A stretch of DNA of 64,000 nt from RPQJ01 sp046347155 (GTDB taxonomy: Bacteria > Pseudomonadota > Gammaproteobacteria > Steroidobacterales > Steroidobacteraceae), in assembly GCA_046347155.1 (NCBI GenBank), contig JAXMGT010000001.1, positions 682,001-746,000 of the forward strand, written 5' to 3'. The notes below the pieces were generated by a model. That model was not told the origin of the DNA, ran no database searches, and worked only from the letters and a program-made list of their open reading frames with translations. Numbering within the stretch: position 1 is the stretch's first letter; each line of letters starts with the position of its first letter. The position numbers and the translations under genes are program-made. Positions 1 to 10,179 of this stretch are shown piece after piece.

Positions 1-153
1 GCTCCTGCCCTGCAGCAGCCAGGTGTCGAAATGGATGAAGTAGGAGACGTCGTGATTGAGGTGCGTTGCGGACTGCAGCCAGTGCCCGATGAGCGCCAGC
101 GCGACGATCGCCACGCCGAGCAGCGCCGACGGCGGAATCTGCCTCTGCATCAT
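1..153 (-). CDS. Membrane glycosyltransferase-like protein, N-terminal fragment
   Basis: Only the first 51 codons are inside the window; the gene continues past base 1. It starts at one of two adjacent ATG codons (153 or 150). Residues about 10-24 form a hydrophobic helix, followed by a short loop with Asn-His-Asp-Val (about 33-36). This layout, one N-terminal membrane segment then a loop with an acidic motif, resembles the first external loop of GT-C type polyprenyl-phosphate sugar transferases, but 51 residues are too few to prove it. It lies 133 bases downstream of pilR on the same strand. Confidence 0.45.
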   Translation of the reverse strand, partial: MMQRQIPPSALLGVAIVALALIGHWLQSATHLNHDVSYFIHFDTWLLQGRS

Positions 154-286
154 CGAATCAGGTTGCACCGGTGACGCCCGCCCCGTCATTGAGCGGAAAA
201 GGATAGCAGCGCACCCGGTCGCCGCGGCCCGCAAACTGCCGAAGACCTCACAGAATCGGGCCGCGCGCCATTCGCGCCGCGCGCGC

Positions 287-1633
287 TCACTCGATCCCCA
301 GCTTCTTGATCCGGTACCGGAGCTGGCGGAACGTGATGCCGAGCAGTTCGGCGGCCCGGGTCTTGTTGTAGCGGGTCTGCTCGAGCGCCCGGACGATCGC
401 GTCGCGCTCGATGTGCGCGAGCTGGCCCTCGAGCCCGTCCACCGTGGCGGTGTCGTCGTCGTAGTCCGCGAGGTCGACGTTCGTCGAACCCTGGCGCAGC
501 TGGATGTCGTCGGGACGCACGACGTCGCCGACGCACAGCGTGACCGCGCGCTCCAGGATGTTCTCCAGCTCGCGGACGTTGCCCGGGTACGCGTAGCCCA
601 GCAGCTTCTCGAGCGCCTCGTCGCTGATCGACGGCCGCGGCACGCCGATCTGGCGCGAGACCTTCTCGACCAGCACCTCGACGAGCTGCGGCACGTCGTC
701 GAGCCGCTCCCGCAGCGGCGGTACCCGGAGTTCGATCACGTTGATCCGGTAGTACAGGTCCTCGCGGAACCGGCCGGCCTTCACGAGTTCGTCGAGCTTG
801 CGGTGGGTCGCCGAGAGGATCCGGACGTCGACCGGGATCTCGCGGGTTTCGCCGACCGGGCGGACCTTCTTCTCCTGGATCACCCGCAGCAGCTTCACCT
901 GCATGTGCAGCGGCAGGTCGGCCACTTCGTCGAGGAACAGCGTGCCGCCCTCGGCGCTGCGGATCAGGCCGTCCTTGTCGGCCACCGCACCGGTGAAGCT
1001 GCCCTTCTTGTGGCCGAAGAGCTCGCTCTCCATCAGCTCGGACGGGATCGCGCCACAGTTCACCGGTACGAACGGGCCATCCTTGCGCGGCCCCGACTCG
1101 TGGATCAGCCGGGCGACCAGCTCCTTGCCGGTGCCGGAGTCGCCGGAGATGTGCACGGGCGCCTGCGACCGCGTGACCCGGCCGATCATGTCGCGCAGCT
1201 GCTGCATCGGCTTCGAGGTGCCGTGCAGCTTCATCGCCGACCAGCGGCCGGTCGCCTCGAGGTCGCTGCCGAGCCGGAGCGTCGCCGCGATCAGCTTGCG
1301 CAGCGCGCCGAGGTCGAGCGGCTTCGAGATGAAGTCGAACGCGCCGAGCTTGAGCGCGCGCACGGCAGCCTCGACGTTGCCATGCGCCGTGATCACGGCG
1401 ACCGGAACCCCGGGCCGGTGTGCCTGGATCCACTCGACGATCTCGAGCCCGTCCCGCCCGGGCAGGCGCAGGTCGGTCAGCACGAGGTCGTACGGTTCGC
1501 TGCCGAGCGCGCGCACGGCGGTCGAGTAGTCACCGGCCGTGTCCACGGCGATCTCCATGCGGCCCAGCGTGATGGACAGCAGGTCGCGGATGTCGGGTTC
1601 GTCGTCGACGACGAGGGCGCGTTTCTGGCGCAT
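287..1633 (-). CDS. pilR: PilR-like sigma-54-dependent response regulator
   Basis: A 448-residue NtrC-class activator. The receiver domain (1-120) has the acidic pocket VVDDEPD, the phospho-acceptor Asp in LTDLRLPG and the Lys in FISKPL. The AAA+ domain follows with Walker A GDSGTGKE and the sigma-54 contact loop GSFTGA. A Fis-type helix-turn-helix ends the protein (TRAAELLGITFRQLRYRIKK). Family knowledge: PilR activates the type IV pilin gene with RpoN, after phosphorylation by PilS. The start is the ATG at 1633, just before the receiver fold; an upstream in-frame extension has no domain support. The pilS gene lies directly upstream on the same strand, as in Xanthomonas and Pseudomonas. Confidence 0.93.
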   Translation of the reverse strand: MRQKRALVVDDEPDIRDLLSITLGRMEIAVDTAGDYSTAVRALGSEPYDLVLTDLRLPGRDGLEIVEWIQAHRPGVPVAVITAHGNVEAAVRALKLGAFDFISKPLDLGALRKLIAATLRLGSDLEATGRWSAMKLHGTSKPMQQLRDMIGRVTRSQAPVHISGDSGTGKELVARLIHESGPRKDGPFVPVNCGAIPSELMESELFGHKKGSFTGAVADKDGLIRSAEGGTLFLDEVADLPLHMQVKLLRVIQEKKVRPVGETREIPVDVRILSATHRKLDELVKAGRFREDLYYRINVIELRVPPLRERLDDVPQLVEVLVEKVSRQIGVPRPSISDEALEKLLGYAYPGNVRELENILERAVTLCVGDVVRPDDIQLRQGSTNVDLADYDDDTATVDGLEGQLAHIERDAIVRALEQTRYNKTRAAELLGITFRQLRYRIKKLGIE

Positions 1634-1711
1634 CGTGGGGCGGCAGCCGGCTCGAGTTCGATGGTGCCCCGGACTATACCGCACCTCGCGCGGCAGGCCG
1701 CGTGCGGGTGC

Positions 1712-3337
1712 TCACGCCCAGCGGGACGGGTCGGCGAAGATCACCCGGAACACGCTCCCGCCGCCGGGCCGTGCCTCGTAGGCGAGCACGGCGCCGTTCG
1801 TCTGGCACAGCTCCCGGGAGATGAAGAGCCCGAGGCCGGTGCCGCCCGCCTTGTCGGTGAAGAACGGCTCGAAGATGCGCTCGGCGTGCGTCGGCGCGAT
1901 GCCCGGGCCCCGGTCCGCGACCTCGAGGAACGGCCGGCCGGTCGACGCGATGCGCCCGCTCCGCAGCAGTATCGGTTCCGCGCCGTCGCCGCCCGCGTGT
2001 GTCAGCGCGTTGTCGCACAGGTTCCACATCACCTGCTGGAGGTGGCTCGGGTCGAACTTCACGGCCAGCGACGCGACTTCCTCGCGCAACCGGAAGCTCG
2101 CGCGGTCGGCCTGGGTCGTCGCGACGTATTCCTCGACGAAGGCGGCCAGCCACCGGCCGAGTTCCAGCCGCTCCTGCCTCGTGCTCTCGCGGCGAGAGAG
2201 CTGGAGCACGTTCTCGATGATCTGGCTGACCCGAGCCGCGTTCTTCTCGATGATGTCCGTCAGGTGCCGGTCGTCCGGACCGAGCGACGGTGATTCGCCG
2301 AGCAGCTGCCCGGCGTGGCTCATCGCGCCGACCGGGTTGCGGATCTCGTGGGCGATGCTGGCGCTCAGGCGGCCCAGCGCCGCGAGCTTGGACTGCTGCA
2401 CCTGCTCGGCGACGACGCTCGTGTCCTCGAGGAACACGAGCACCGGGCCCGGGCCGGACTCCGACAGCGGGACGAAGTGCGGCCGGATCACCGTGCCCCC
2501 GTCGAACGACACGAATTCGCCGGCGGTGTCGCGTCGGTCAGAATCCTGCTGCCGCCAGGTCTCGAGCAGGTACAGGAGCCGTGGCGACACCTCGCCGAGC
2601 AGCGTGCCGCTCGAGACGGTGTCCCGCGTCAGCAGCCGCGCGGCGGTTTCGTTCACGAGCCGGACCCGGTCCGAGGCGTCGACGACCAGGATGCTCTCGC
2701 GCAGGTGCTGGACGATGAACCGGTTCAGCTCGTTCAGGTTCGCGAGGTCGATGTCGCGCTGTTGGACGAGCGCCTCGCTCTCGCGCAGGCGGTTCGCGAG
2801 TGGAATCGCGAGCAGCGTGATCGCGAACAGGCTGGCGCCGGTCAGGCCGGCCAGCAGGAAGTCGGTGCTCTGGCCGTGGCCGGTGAGCGCCGAGATCACG
2901 GCCTGCAGCAGCATCGCAAGCGTGATGACGGACGTCGCGAGCAGCGCCAGCCGGCGACGGACGATCGTCGCCGTGACGCCGGCCGGCAGGATCAGGAGCA
3001 TCCCGAGTCCGCTCGACGCACCCCCGCTCGCGTGGACGATCAGCAGCACCGCGGCCGTGTCCGCCCCGAGCTGGAACAGCGCCAGCCACTCGGGCGAGGG
3101 CCAGCGCCGCTGCAACGGCTGGATCGACAGGAGTCCGAACGCGAACCAGGTCGCCGTGATGCCGATGTACAGTCCGGGGCTCGTCGCGCCGGCGCTGCGG
3201 CGCGAGGCGTCGAACAGGAACACGAGCAGCAGCGCCATCGGCACGATCAGCCGGAAGAGGTTCATCAGGCCGAGCACCCGCCAGGGCAGGTCCGCGGGCG
3301 GGCCGGGGGACGGACGGGGGGGCTGCAGCGTCTGCAT
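1712..3337 (-). CDS. pilS: PilS-like sensor histidine kinase
   Basis: A 541-residue inner-membrane kinase. The N-terminal third has about six hydrophobic segments (residues about 20-190). A PAS-like sensory region follows, then the dimerisation/phospho-acceptor motif SIAHEIRNPVGA and an HATPase domain with N box NLCDNALTHAG, DRGPGIA and GTGLGLF. This matches PilS, the partner of PilR in control of type IV pili. The ATG at 3337 is preferred; the only longer in-frame start is a TTG at 3373, and no clear ribosome-binding site is seen for either. The gene is divergent from sucC with about 115 bases between them. Confidence 0.92.
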   Translation of the reverse strand: MQTLQPPRPSPGPPADLPWRVLGLMNLFRLIVPMALLLVFLFDASRRSAGATSPGLYIGITATWFAFGLLSIQPLQRRWPSPEWLALFQLGADTAAVLLIVHASGGASSGLGMLLILPAGVTATIVRRRLALLATSVITLAMLLQAVISALTGHGQSTDFLLAGLTGASLFAITLLAIPLANRLRESEALVQQRDIDLANLNELNRFIVQHLRESILVVDASDRVRLVNETAARLLTRDTVSSGTLLGEVSPRLLYLLETWRQQDSDRRDTAGEFVSFDGGTVIRPHFVPLSESGPGPVLVFLEDTSVVAEQVQQSKLAALGRLSASIAHEIRNPVGAMSHAGQLLGESPSLGPDDRHLTDIIEKNAARVSQIIENVLQLSRRESTRQERLELGRWLAAFVEEYVATTQADRASFRLREEVASLAVKFDPSHLQQVMWNLCDNALTHAGGDGAEPILLRSGRIASTGRPFLEVADRGPGIAPTHAERIFEPFFTDKAGGTGLGLFISRELCQTNGAVLAYEARPGGGSVFRVIFADPSRWA

Positions 3338-3453
3338 CCGCGGCAGTTTCGGGCCTGTCGGACCGCGGGGCAATACGCGGGGCGGTCCTCGGTCGCTGCG
3401 GGCCGCGGTCTGGGGGTAAACTACGCGGCCTTGTCCAACAGCCGACCCGGACC

Positions 3454-4623
3454 ATGAACCTCCACGAGTACCAGTCGAAGCAGCTTTTCGCCCGTTACGG
3501 CATCCCGGTGCCGAACGGCCACGTGGCCGCGACGCCCGAGGAGGCGGCCGACGCGGCGCGCCGGCTCGGGGGCGGGGTGTGGGTGGTCAAGGCCCAAGTG
3601 CACGCGGGCGGGCGCGGCAAGGCCGGCGGCGTCAAGCTCGCGAAGACCGTGGACGACGTGAGGACCGCGGCGGCCGGCATGCTCGGCCAGCGCCTCACGA
3701 CGAAGCAGACGGGACCCGAGGGCCTGCCGATCCACCAGGTCTACGTGGAGTCCGGCTCGAAGATCGAGCGCGAGCTGTACCTGAGCCTGCTGCTCAACCG
3801 CGACACCGGCCACGTTGCGTTCGTGGCCTCCCAGGCGGGCGGCATGGACATCGAGGAAGTCGCGGCGAAGACACCCGAGAAGATCATCCGCGTCGAGATC
3901 CACCCGGCCACCGGGATTTCGGGCTCCCACTGCCGCACGCTCGCCTATGCCCTCGGGCTGAAGGGCCCGCAGGTCGCGGAGTTCGAGCAGATCGCCCGCG
4001 GCCTCTACAGGCTCTACAACGACTGCGACGCGAGCCTCGTCGAGGTGAACCCGCTGATCGTCACCGGCGACGGCCACGTCGTGGCGCTCGACGCGAAGAT
4101 CAACATCGAAGACAACGCGCTCTTCCGGCAGAAGGAACTGGTCGCGTGGCGCGACAAGTCGCAGGAAGACGAGATGGAGCGGGTGGCCGCCGAGGCGGAC
4201 CTGAACTACGTCTCGCTCGACGGCGACATCGCCTGCATGGTGAACGGCGCCGGCCTCGCGATGGCGACGATGGACCTGATCAAGCTGCACGGCGGCGCAC
4301 CGGCGAACTTCCTCGACGTGGGCGGTGGCGCCACGCGAGAGCGGGTCACCACCGCCTTCAAGCTCATCCTGCAGAACCCGAAGGTGAAGGCGATCCTCGT
4401 CAACATCTTCGGCGGCATCGTGCGCTGCGACATGATCGCCGAGGGCGTGATCGGCGCGGCGCGCGACCTCGGGCTGCACCTGCCCGTCGTCGTGCGCATC
4501 GAGGGAACGAATGCACCGGCCGGGCGCAAGCTGCTCGCGGAAAGCGGGCTCGACCTGATCGCCGCCGCCGACCTCACCGACGCGGCGAAGAAGGTCGTCG
4601 CCGCCGCCCGGGCCGCGAAGTAA
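3454..4623 (+). CDS. sucC: Succinate--CoA ligase (ADP-forming), beta subunit
   Basis: A 389-residue protein, the usual length for SucC. It begins MNLHEYQSKQLFARYGIPVP, a hallmark start, and has the ATP-grasp signature region VVKAQVHAGGRGKAGGVK and the C-terminal CoA-ligase region NIFGGIVRCDMIAEGVI. With SucD it interconverts succinyl-CoA and succinate with substrate-level phosphorylation in the TCA cycle. It is followed 38 bases later by sucD, so the two are surely one operon. Placement next to pilS-pilR is typical of Xanthomonas relatives. Confidence 0.98.
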   Translation: MNLHEYQSKQLFARYGIPVPNGHVAATPEEAADAARRLGGGVWVVKAQVHAGGRGKAGGVKLAKTVDDVRTAAAGMLGQRLTTKQTGPEGLPIHQVYVESGSKIERELYLSLLLNRDTGHVAFVASQAGGMDIEEVAAKTPEKIIRVEIHPATGISGSHCRTLAYALGLKGPQVAEFEQIARGLYRLYNDCDASLVEVNPLIVTGDGHVVALDAKINIEDNALFRQKELVAWRDKSQEDEMERVAAEADLNYVSLDGDIACMVNGAGLAMATMDLIKLHGGAPANFLDVGGGATRERVTTAFKLILQNPKVKAILVNIFGGIVRCDMIAEGVIGAARDLGLHLPVVVRIEGTNAPAGRKLLAESGLDLIAAADLTDAAKKVVAAARAAK

Positions 4624-4661
4624 CGCGCCCGCTCGCCCAACGCCAGCACACGGTCACTCCC

Positions 4662-5750
<1,089 letters not shown>

Positions 5751-5771
5751 AGCCGGCCGCCGGCGCCCCGC

Positions 5772-5948
5772 TCAGGAGCGCTCGCGGCGGTTCTTCGGCT
5801 CGGCGCCGCGCGCGCCGAGGGCCTGCCGCAGCAGGTACTCCACCTGCGCGTTCACGCTGCGCAGTTCCGCGGCGGCGAGCCGCTCGATCTCGGCCCACAG
5901 CCGCGGGTCGATGCGCAGCAGGAACGCCTTCTTGTCGGGGCTGGCCAC
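5772..5948 (-). CDS. Arc-type ribbon-helix-helix DNA-binding protein
   Basis: A 58-residue protein. It starts with GTG at 5948; in this frame no ATG lies between that codon and an upstream stop. The sequence reads KKAFLLRIDPRLWAEIERLA, then ELRSVNAQVEYLLRQAL: a beta strand and two helices of the Arc/MetJ ribbon-helix-helix fold, as seen in many small proteins encoded beside SPFH genes. It lies 13 bases downstream of the SPFH gene on the same strand, so both are likely one transcript. It is a good candidate for the repressor acting at the palindrome at 6893-6918. Confidence 0.8.
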   Translation of the reverse strand: MASPDKKAFLLRIDPRLWAEIERLAAAELRSVNAQVEYLLRQALGARGAEPKNRRERS

Positions 5949-5961
5949 GTTCGGCGTGGGC

Positions 5962-6855
5962 TCAGCCGTAGAGCGTCCCGGCGTTGATCACCGGCTGGGC
6001 CTCGGTTTCCGAGCACAGCACGACGAGCAGGTTGCTCACCATCGTCGCCCGGCGGTCGTCGTCGAGGTGCACGATGTCGCGCTCGCTCAAGCCCTTCAGC
6101 GCCATCTCGACCATGCTGACCGCGCCGTGGACGATCTTGCTGCGCGCGGCGATGATCGCCTCGGCCTGCTGGCGGCGCAGCATCACCTGTGCGATCTCCG
6201 GCGCGTAGGCGAGGTGGGTGAGCTTCGCGTCCTCGACGACGACGCCCGCGAGGTCGAAACGGTCGGTTAGCTCGCGCACCAGCGACTCGGCGATCCGGTC
6301 CTGGCCCGCGCGCAGCGTGATCTCGCCGGCCGCGAGGTCCTCGCCCTCGTCGTAGGCATAGGTGGAGGCGAGGTGCCGGACCGCCGCCTCGGCCTGGACG
6401 CGCACGTACTGCTCGTAGTTCTCGACGTCGAAACTCGCCTGCGCGGTGTCGCGCACGCGCCAGACGATCGCCGAGGCGATCTCGATCGGGTTGCCGCGCT
6501 TGTCGTTCACCTTGAGCTTGTCGCTCGCGAGGTTGTGCGCGCGCAGGCTGATGCGCTGCTTGCGGTAGAACGGGTTCGCCCAGCGCAGGCCCTGGCCGCG
6601 GTCCGTACCACGGTAGTGGCCGAACAGCAGCAGGATCGCCGCGGTGTTCGGCTGCAGCTGGTAGATCCCGGACAGCAGGAACGAGCCGGCGATCACCGAC
6701 GCGAGCGGCAGCAGGGGCGTGTTGCCCGCGTCGGCCGCGTGCGCCAGCAGCCAGATGCCGAAGGCGACCAGAGCGAGCCCGACGCCACCGACCGGGTAGC
6801 CGCTCCAGGTGCTGCGCGTGACTTCCTCGGTGCGGATCATCGTGTGGTTCGACAT
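5962..6855 (-). CDS. SPFH (band 7/stomatin-like) domain membrane protein
   Basis: A 297-residue protein with two hydrophobic segments near the N-terminus (about 22-40 and 48-66) and then an SPFH domain containing IEIASAIVWRVRD, followed by helices (MLRRQQAEAIIAARSKIVHGAV) typical of the coiled region. SPFH proteins organise membrane microdomains and often regulate membrane proteases; the exact role here is unknown. The ATG at 6855 is chosen because GGGAGGA lies just upstream of it; a GTG at 6879 is also in frame. Upstream lies a striking palindrome (6893-6918). Confidence 0.85.
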   Translation of the reverse strand: MSNHTMIRTEEVTRSTWSGYPVGGVGLALVAFGIWLLAHAADAGNTPLLPLASVIAGSFLLSGIYQLQPNTAAILLLFGHYRGTDRGQGLRWANPFYRKQRISLRAHNLASDKLKVNDKRGNPIEIASAIVWRVRDTAQASFDVENYEQYVRVQAEAAVRHLASTYAYDEGEDLAAGEITLRAGQDRIAESLVRELTDRFDLAGVVVEDAKLTHLAYAPEIAQVMLRRQQAEAIIAARSKIVHGAVSMVEMALKGLSERDIVHLDDDRRATMVSNLLVVLCSETEAQPVINAGTLYG

Positions 6856-6892
6856 GCGTCCTCCCCGGCGGCTCGACACGGCCGCCGCCCTG

Positions 6893-6918
6893 GTATCAGG
6901 GTGATATCACTTTGATAC
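6893..6918 (-). promoter_or_regulatory. Dyad operator upstream of the SPFH/Arc pair
   Basis: The 26 bases have a perfect TGATATCA core (6902-6909) flanked by outer arms GTATCA and TGATAC. The site also reads as two overlapping TATCA-N3-TGATA units with 13-base repeats. Repeated, overlapping dyads suit cooperative binding by two dimers, as Arc-type repressors do. It sits 38 bases upstream of the SPFH start. The binding protein is inferred, not shown. Confidence 0.6.
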
Positions 6919-6994
6919 GAACCGGGCCGCCTGTCAAGCGGCGCGCCGGATCGGCCGCGGGCGGGCCCGCCGGGCCCGCGACCGGACCCCGTCG

Positions 6995-7858
6995 CTAGGG
7001 CCGGCCGGCCCGGAACGTGTCGCAGGCCTCGAGCGTGCCCTGTTCGACCCCGAGCCGGAACCAGGCCGCGCGCTCGGCCGAGGTGCCGTGCGTGAACGAG
7101 TCGGGCACCACGTAACCCTGCGCCTGCCGCTGCAGGCGGTCGTCACCGACCGCCTGCGCCGCCTGGATGCCTTCCTCGTAGTCGCCGGCGTCGAGCAGCT
7201 GGCGCGACTGGTCGGCGTTCCGCGCCCAGATGCCCGCGTAGCAGTCGGCCTGCAGCTCGAGCTTCACCGACAGTGCGTTGGCCTTGGCCTCGTTGCGGGC
7301 GCGCTCGCGCGCCGCCTGCACCTGGCCGGAGGTCCCGAGCAGGTTCTGCACGTGGTGACCCACCTCGTGCGCGATCACGTACGCCTGCGCGAAGTCGCCC
7401 GGCGCCCCGAACCGCGTCGAGAGTTCGTCGAAGAACGAGAGGTCGACGTAGACCTTCTGGTCAGCCGGGCAGTAGAACGGGCCCATCGCCGCCTGGCCGG
7501 TGCCGCAGCCGGACTCCGTCGCCCCCGTGTAGAGCACCAGCGTCGGAGCCACGTAGTCGACGCCGTGCGGCGGCAGGATCGCGCTCCAGGCGTCCTCGGT
7601 GTCGGCGAGCACGACGGCGACCCGCTTGCGCACCAGTGCCTCCTGCGGCGACTGCTGGTACGGCGCGCTGCTGTCCGCCGACGGTGACGGCCCCTGCGGC
7701 TGCAGCACCCCGAGCAGCGGGCGCACGTCCACGCCCATGAACGAGAGCACCACGAGCACCAGCAGGCCACCGACGCCGATGCCGACCCCGGTCCGCACCG
7801 GCCTGCGGCCCCTGCGGTCCTCGATGTTGCTGCTCTCCCGGCGACCTTCGATGTCCAT
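6995..7858 (-). CDS. YpfJ/KPN_02809-type neutral zinc metallopeptidase
   Basis: A 287-residue membrane-anchored protein. It has a charged N-terminus, one transmembrane helix (about 22-42), and a periplasmic domain with the zinc motif HEVGHH at about residue 164 in AYVIAHEVGHHVQNLLG, followed by ELQADCYAGIWA with the further Glu/Asp ligand region. Cys residues in STESGCGTG and ADCYAG-like contexts suit an extracytoplasmic location. The family is widespread but its substrate is not known. The ATG at 7858 follows GGGGGAG, a good ribosome-binding site. Confidence 0.88.
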   Translation of the reverse strand: MDIEGRRESSNIEDRRGRRPVRTGVGIGVGGLLVLVVLSFMGVDVRPLLGVLQPQGPSPSADSSAPYQQSPQEALVRKRVAVVLADTEDAWSAILPPHGVDYVAPTLVLYTGATESGCGTGQAAMGPFYCPADQKVYVDLSFFDELSTRFGAPGDFAQAYVIAHEVGHHVQNLLGTSGQVQAARERARNEAKANALSVKLELQADCYAGIWARNADQSRQLLDAGDYEEGIQAAQAVGDDRLQRQAQGYVVPDSFTHGTSAERAAWFRLGVEQGTLEACDTFRAGRP

Positions 7859-8040
7859 GCTGGAACTCCCCCGGTGTGCCCGGCCACCCGCAAAGTGTCC
7901 GCGAAAGTGTCCGCGGCCGGAACGCGGACACCGTCCTGTGCCGGCATTCAAACCCTCGTGCCGGCGAAACGCTCAAAGAATCATACGCCTGCGCGCCCGT
8001 GGCCCCATTGGCACGCATGGTGCATTGAAGAGGGGGGCAC

Positions 8041-8057
8041 CTGCGGAACGTCCGCAG
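8041..8057. promoter_or_regulatory. 17-base palindrome upstream of the efflux operon
   Basis: CTGCGGA-ACG-TCCGCAG is a perfect 7-base inverted repeat with a 3-base centre, 24 bases before the adaptor gene start. It could be an operator or a leader hairpin. The 222-base gap between the zinc protease and this operon (7859-8080) shows nothing else that I can support. Confidence 0.35.
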
Positions 8058-8080
8058 GGGCAGGGAACCACGGGGCAGAC

Positions 8081-9400
8081 ATGTCGATCGCCACGATCTC
8101 CAAGCTGAAGCAGCGCGACGCCGAAAATGTGCGGGGCACCGAGGCGCAGGACCGTGCGGTCACGCCGGCGCGCGCCTGGCTGCGCGACCGGCGCACCTGG
8201 TGGGCGGCTGGCGGCATCCTGCTCCTGCTGCTCATCGTTGCCGCCTGGGCGATGCGGGGCTGGTTTTCCTCCGACGCCACCGTGTCGCGCGAGCGCGTGC
8301 GGATCGCCACCGTCACGCGCGGGGAATTCGTGAGCGACGTGGCGGCCCAGGCGACCGTGGTCGCGGCCGTGAGCCCGGAACTCCATGCGCCTGCCGCGGG
8401 CACCGTCTCGCTCGCCGTGCAGGCGGGTGACACGGTGAAGAAAGGGCAGGTGGTCGCGACCGTCGACAGCCCGGCCCTGCAGAACGAGTACCAGCGCGAA
8501 AAGGCGACGCTCGACAGCCTGACCGTCGACATGAAGCGCCAGGAGATCGACGTGCGCCGCAAGATGCTCGCGAGCCAGCAGTCGGCCGACATGGCCGGCG
8601 TGGCGATCCGGGCCGCCGAGCGCGAATTCGCCCGGGCCCAGTCGGCCTGGGACCAGCGCATCATCAGCGAGCGCGACTACCAGCGGGCGAAGGACGAACT
8701 CGACGAAGCCCGCCTCACGAACCGGCACGCGATCGATTCCTCGGGGCTCGAGAAGGAGAGCCTGCAGTTCGAACTGCAGACCCGGCGGCTCGAGCGCGAG
8801 CGCCAGCAGCTGCTGGTCGCGGACCTGGGCCGCCGCGTCGACGAGCTCTCGATCCGCGCGCCGGTGGACGGCGTGGTCGGCAGCGTCGCGGTGACCGGCA
8901 AGGCGGCCGTGCAGCAGGACGCCGTGCTCCTGAACGTCGTGGACCTCTCCGCCTTCGAGATCGAGTTCCGGGTCGCCGAGTCCTACGCCGGCTCGATCGG
9001 CATCGGCATGCCGGCCGAGATCACCTACGGCGCGAAGACCTACCCGGGCTCCGTGGCGGCGATCTCGCCCGAAGTGCGCCAGGGCGAGGTGACCGGCCGC
9101 GTGCGATTCGCCGGCGAGCCGCCGGCCGGGCTGCGTCAGAACCAGCGCGTGTCGGTCCGCATCCTGATGGACCGCCGCGACGGCGTGCTGAAGGTCGAGC
9201 GCGGCGGGTTCTACGAGGCCGGCGGTGGCACTCTCGCCTGGATCGTGCGCGACGGCGTCGCCGAGCGCGTGCCGATCGAGACCGGCGCGGCCAGCATCCG
9301 CGAGGTCGAGATCCTGAAGGGCCTGAAGGAAGGCGACCAGATCGTGATCTCGGACACCGGCCCCTTCAAGGGCGCCGAGCGCGTCCTGCTGCCCGATTGA
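8081..9400 (+). CDS. MacA/HlyD-type efflux periplasmic adaptor
   Basis: A 439-residue inner-membrane-anchored adaptor. It has a cytoplasmic stretch of about 40 residues, one transmembrane helix (about 42-61), a lipoyl-like half motif (APAAGTVSLAVQAGDTVKKGQVVATVDS), a long coiled-coil hairpin, the second lipoyl half (IRAPVDGVVGSVAVTGKAAVQ) and beta-barrel and membrane-proximal domains. Such adaptors link a MacB-type ABC transporter to an outer-membrane channel, which is not encoded here. The start ATG at 8081 matches the start of the compact N-terminal region. It is followed by the ATPase and two permeases in one operon. Confidence 0.9.
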   Translation: MSIATISKLKQRDAENVRGTEAQDRAVTPARAWLRDRRTWWAAGGILLLLLIVAAWAMRGWFSSDATVSRERVRIATVTRGEFVSDVAAQATVVAAVSPELHAPAAGTVSLAVQAGDTVKKGQVVATVDSPALQNEYQREKATLDSLTVDMKRQEIDVRRKMLASQQSADMAGVAIRAAEREFARAQSAWDQRIISERDYQRAKDELDEARLTNRHAIDSSGLEKESLQFELQTRRLERERQQLLVADLGRRVDELSIRAPVDGVVGSVAVTGKAAVQQDAVLLNVVDLSAFEIEFRVAESYAGSIGIGMPAEITYGAKTYPGSVAAISPEVRQGEVTGRVRFAGEPPAGLRQNQRVSVRILMDRRDGVLKVERGGFYEAGGGTLAWIVRDGVAERVPIETGAASIREVEILKGLKEGDQIVISDTGPFKGAERVLLPD

Positions 9401-9443
9401 AGCACCGTACCCCGACCGAACCGAACACCACGGAGAGACACCC

Positions 9444-10169
<726 letters not shown>

Positions 10170-10179
10170 GGAAACCACG

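Noticed and set aside
56..2293. A long plus-strand open frame opposite pilR and pilS
   Set aside because: Its translation is Arg/Ala/Asp-rich without domains. It is the mirror of two well-supported minus-strand genes in GC-rich DNA.
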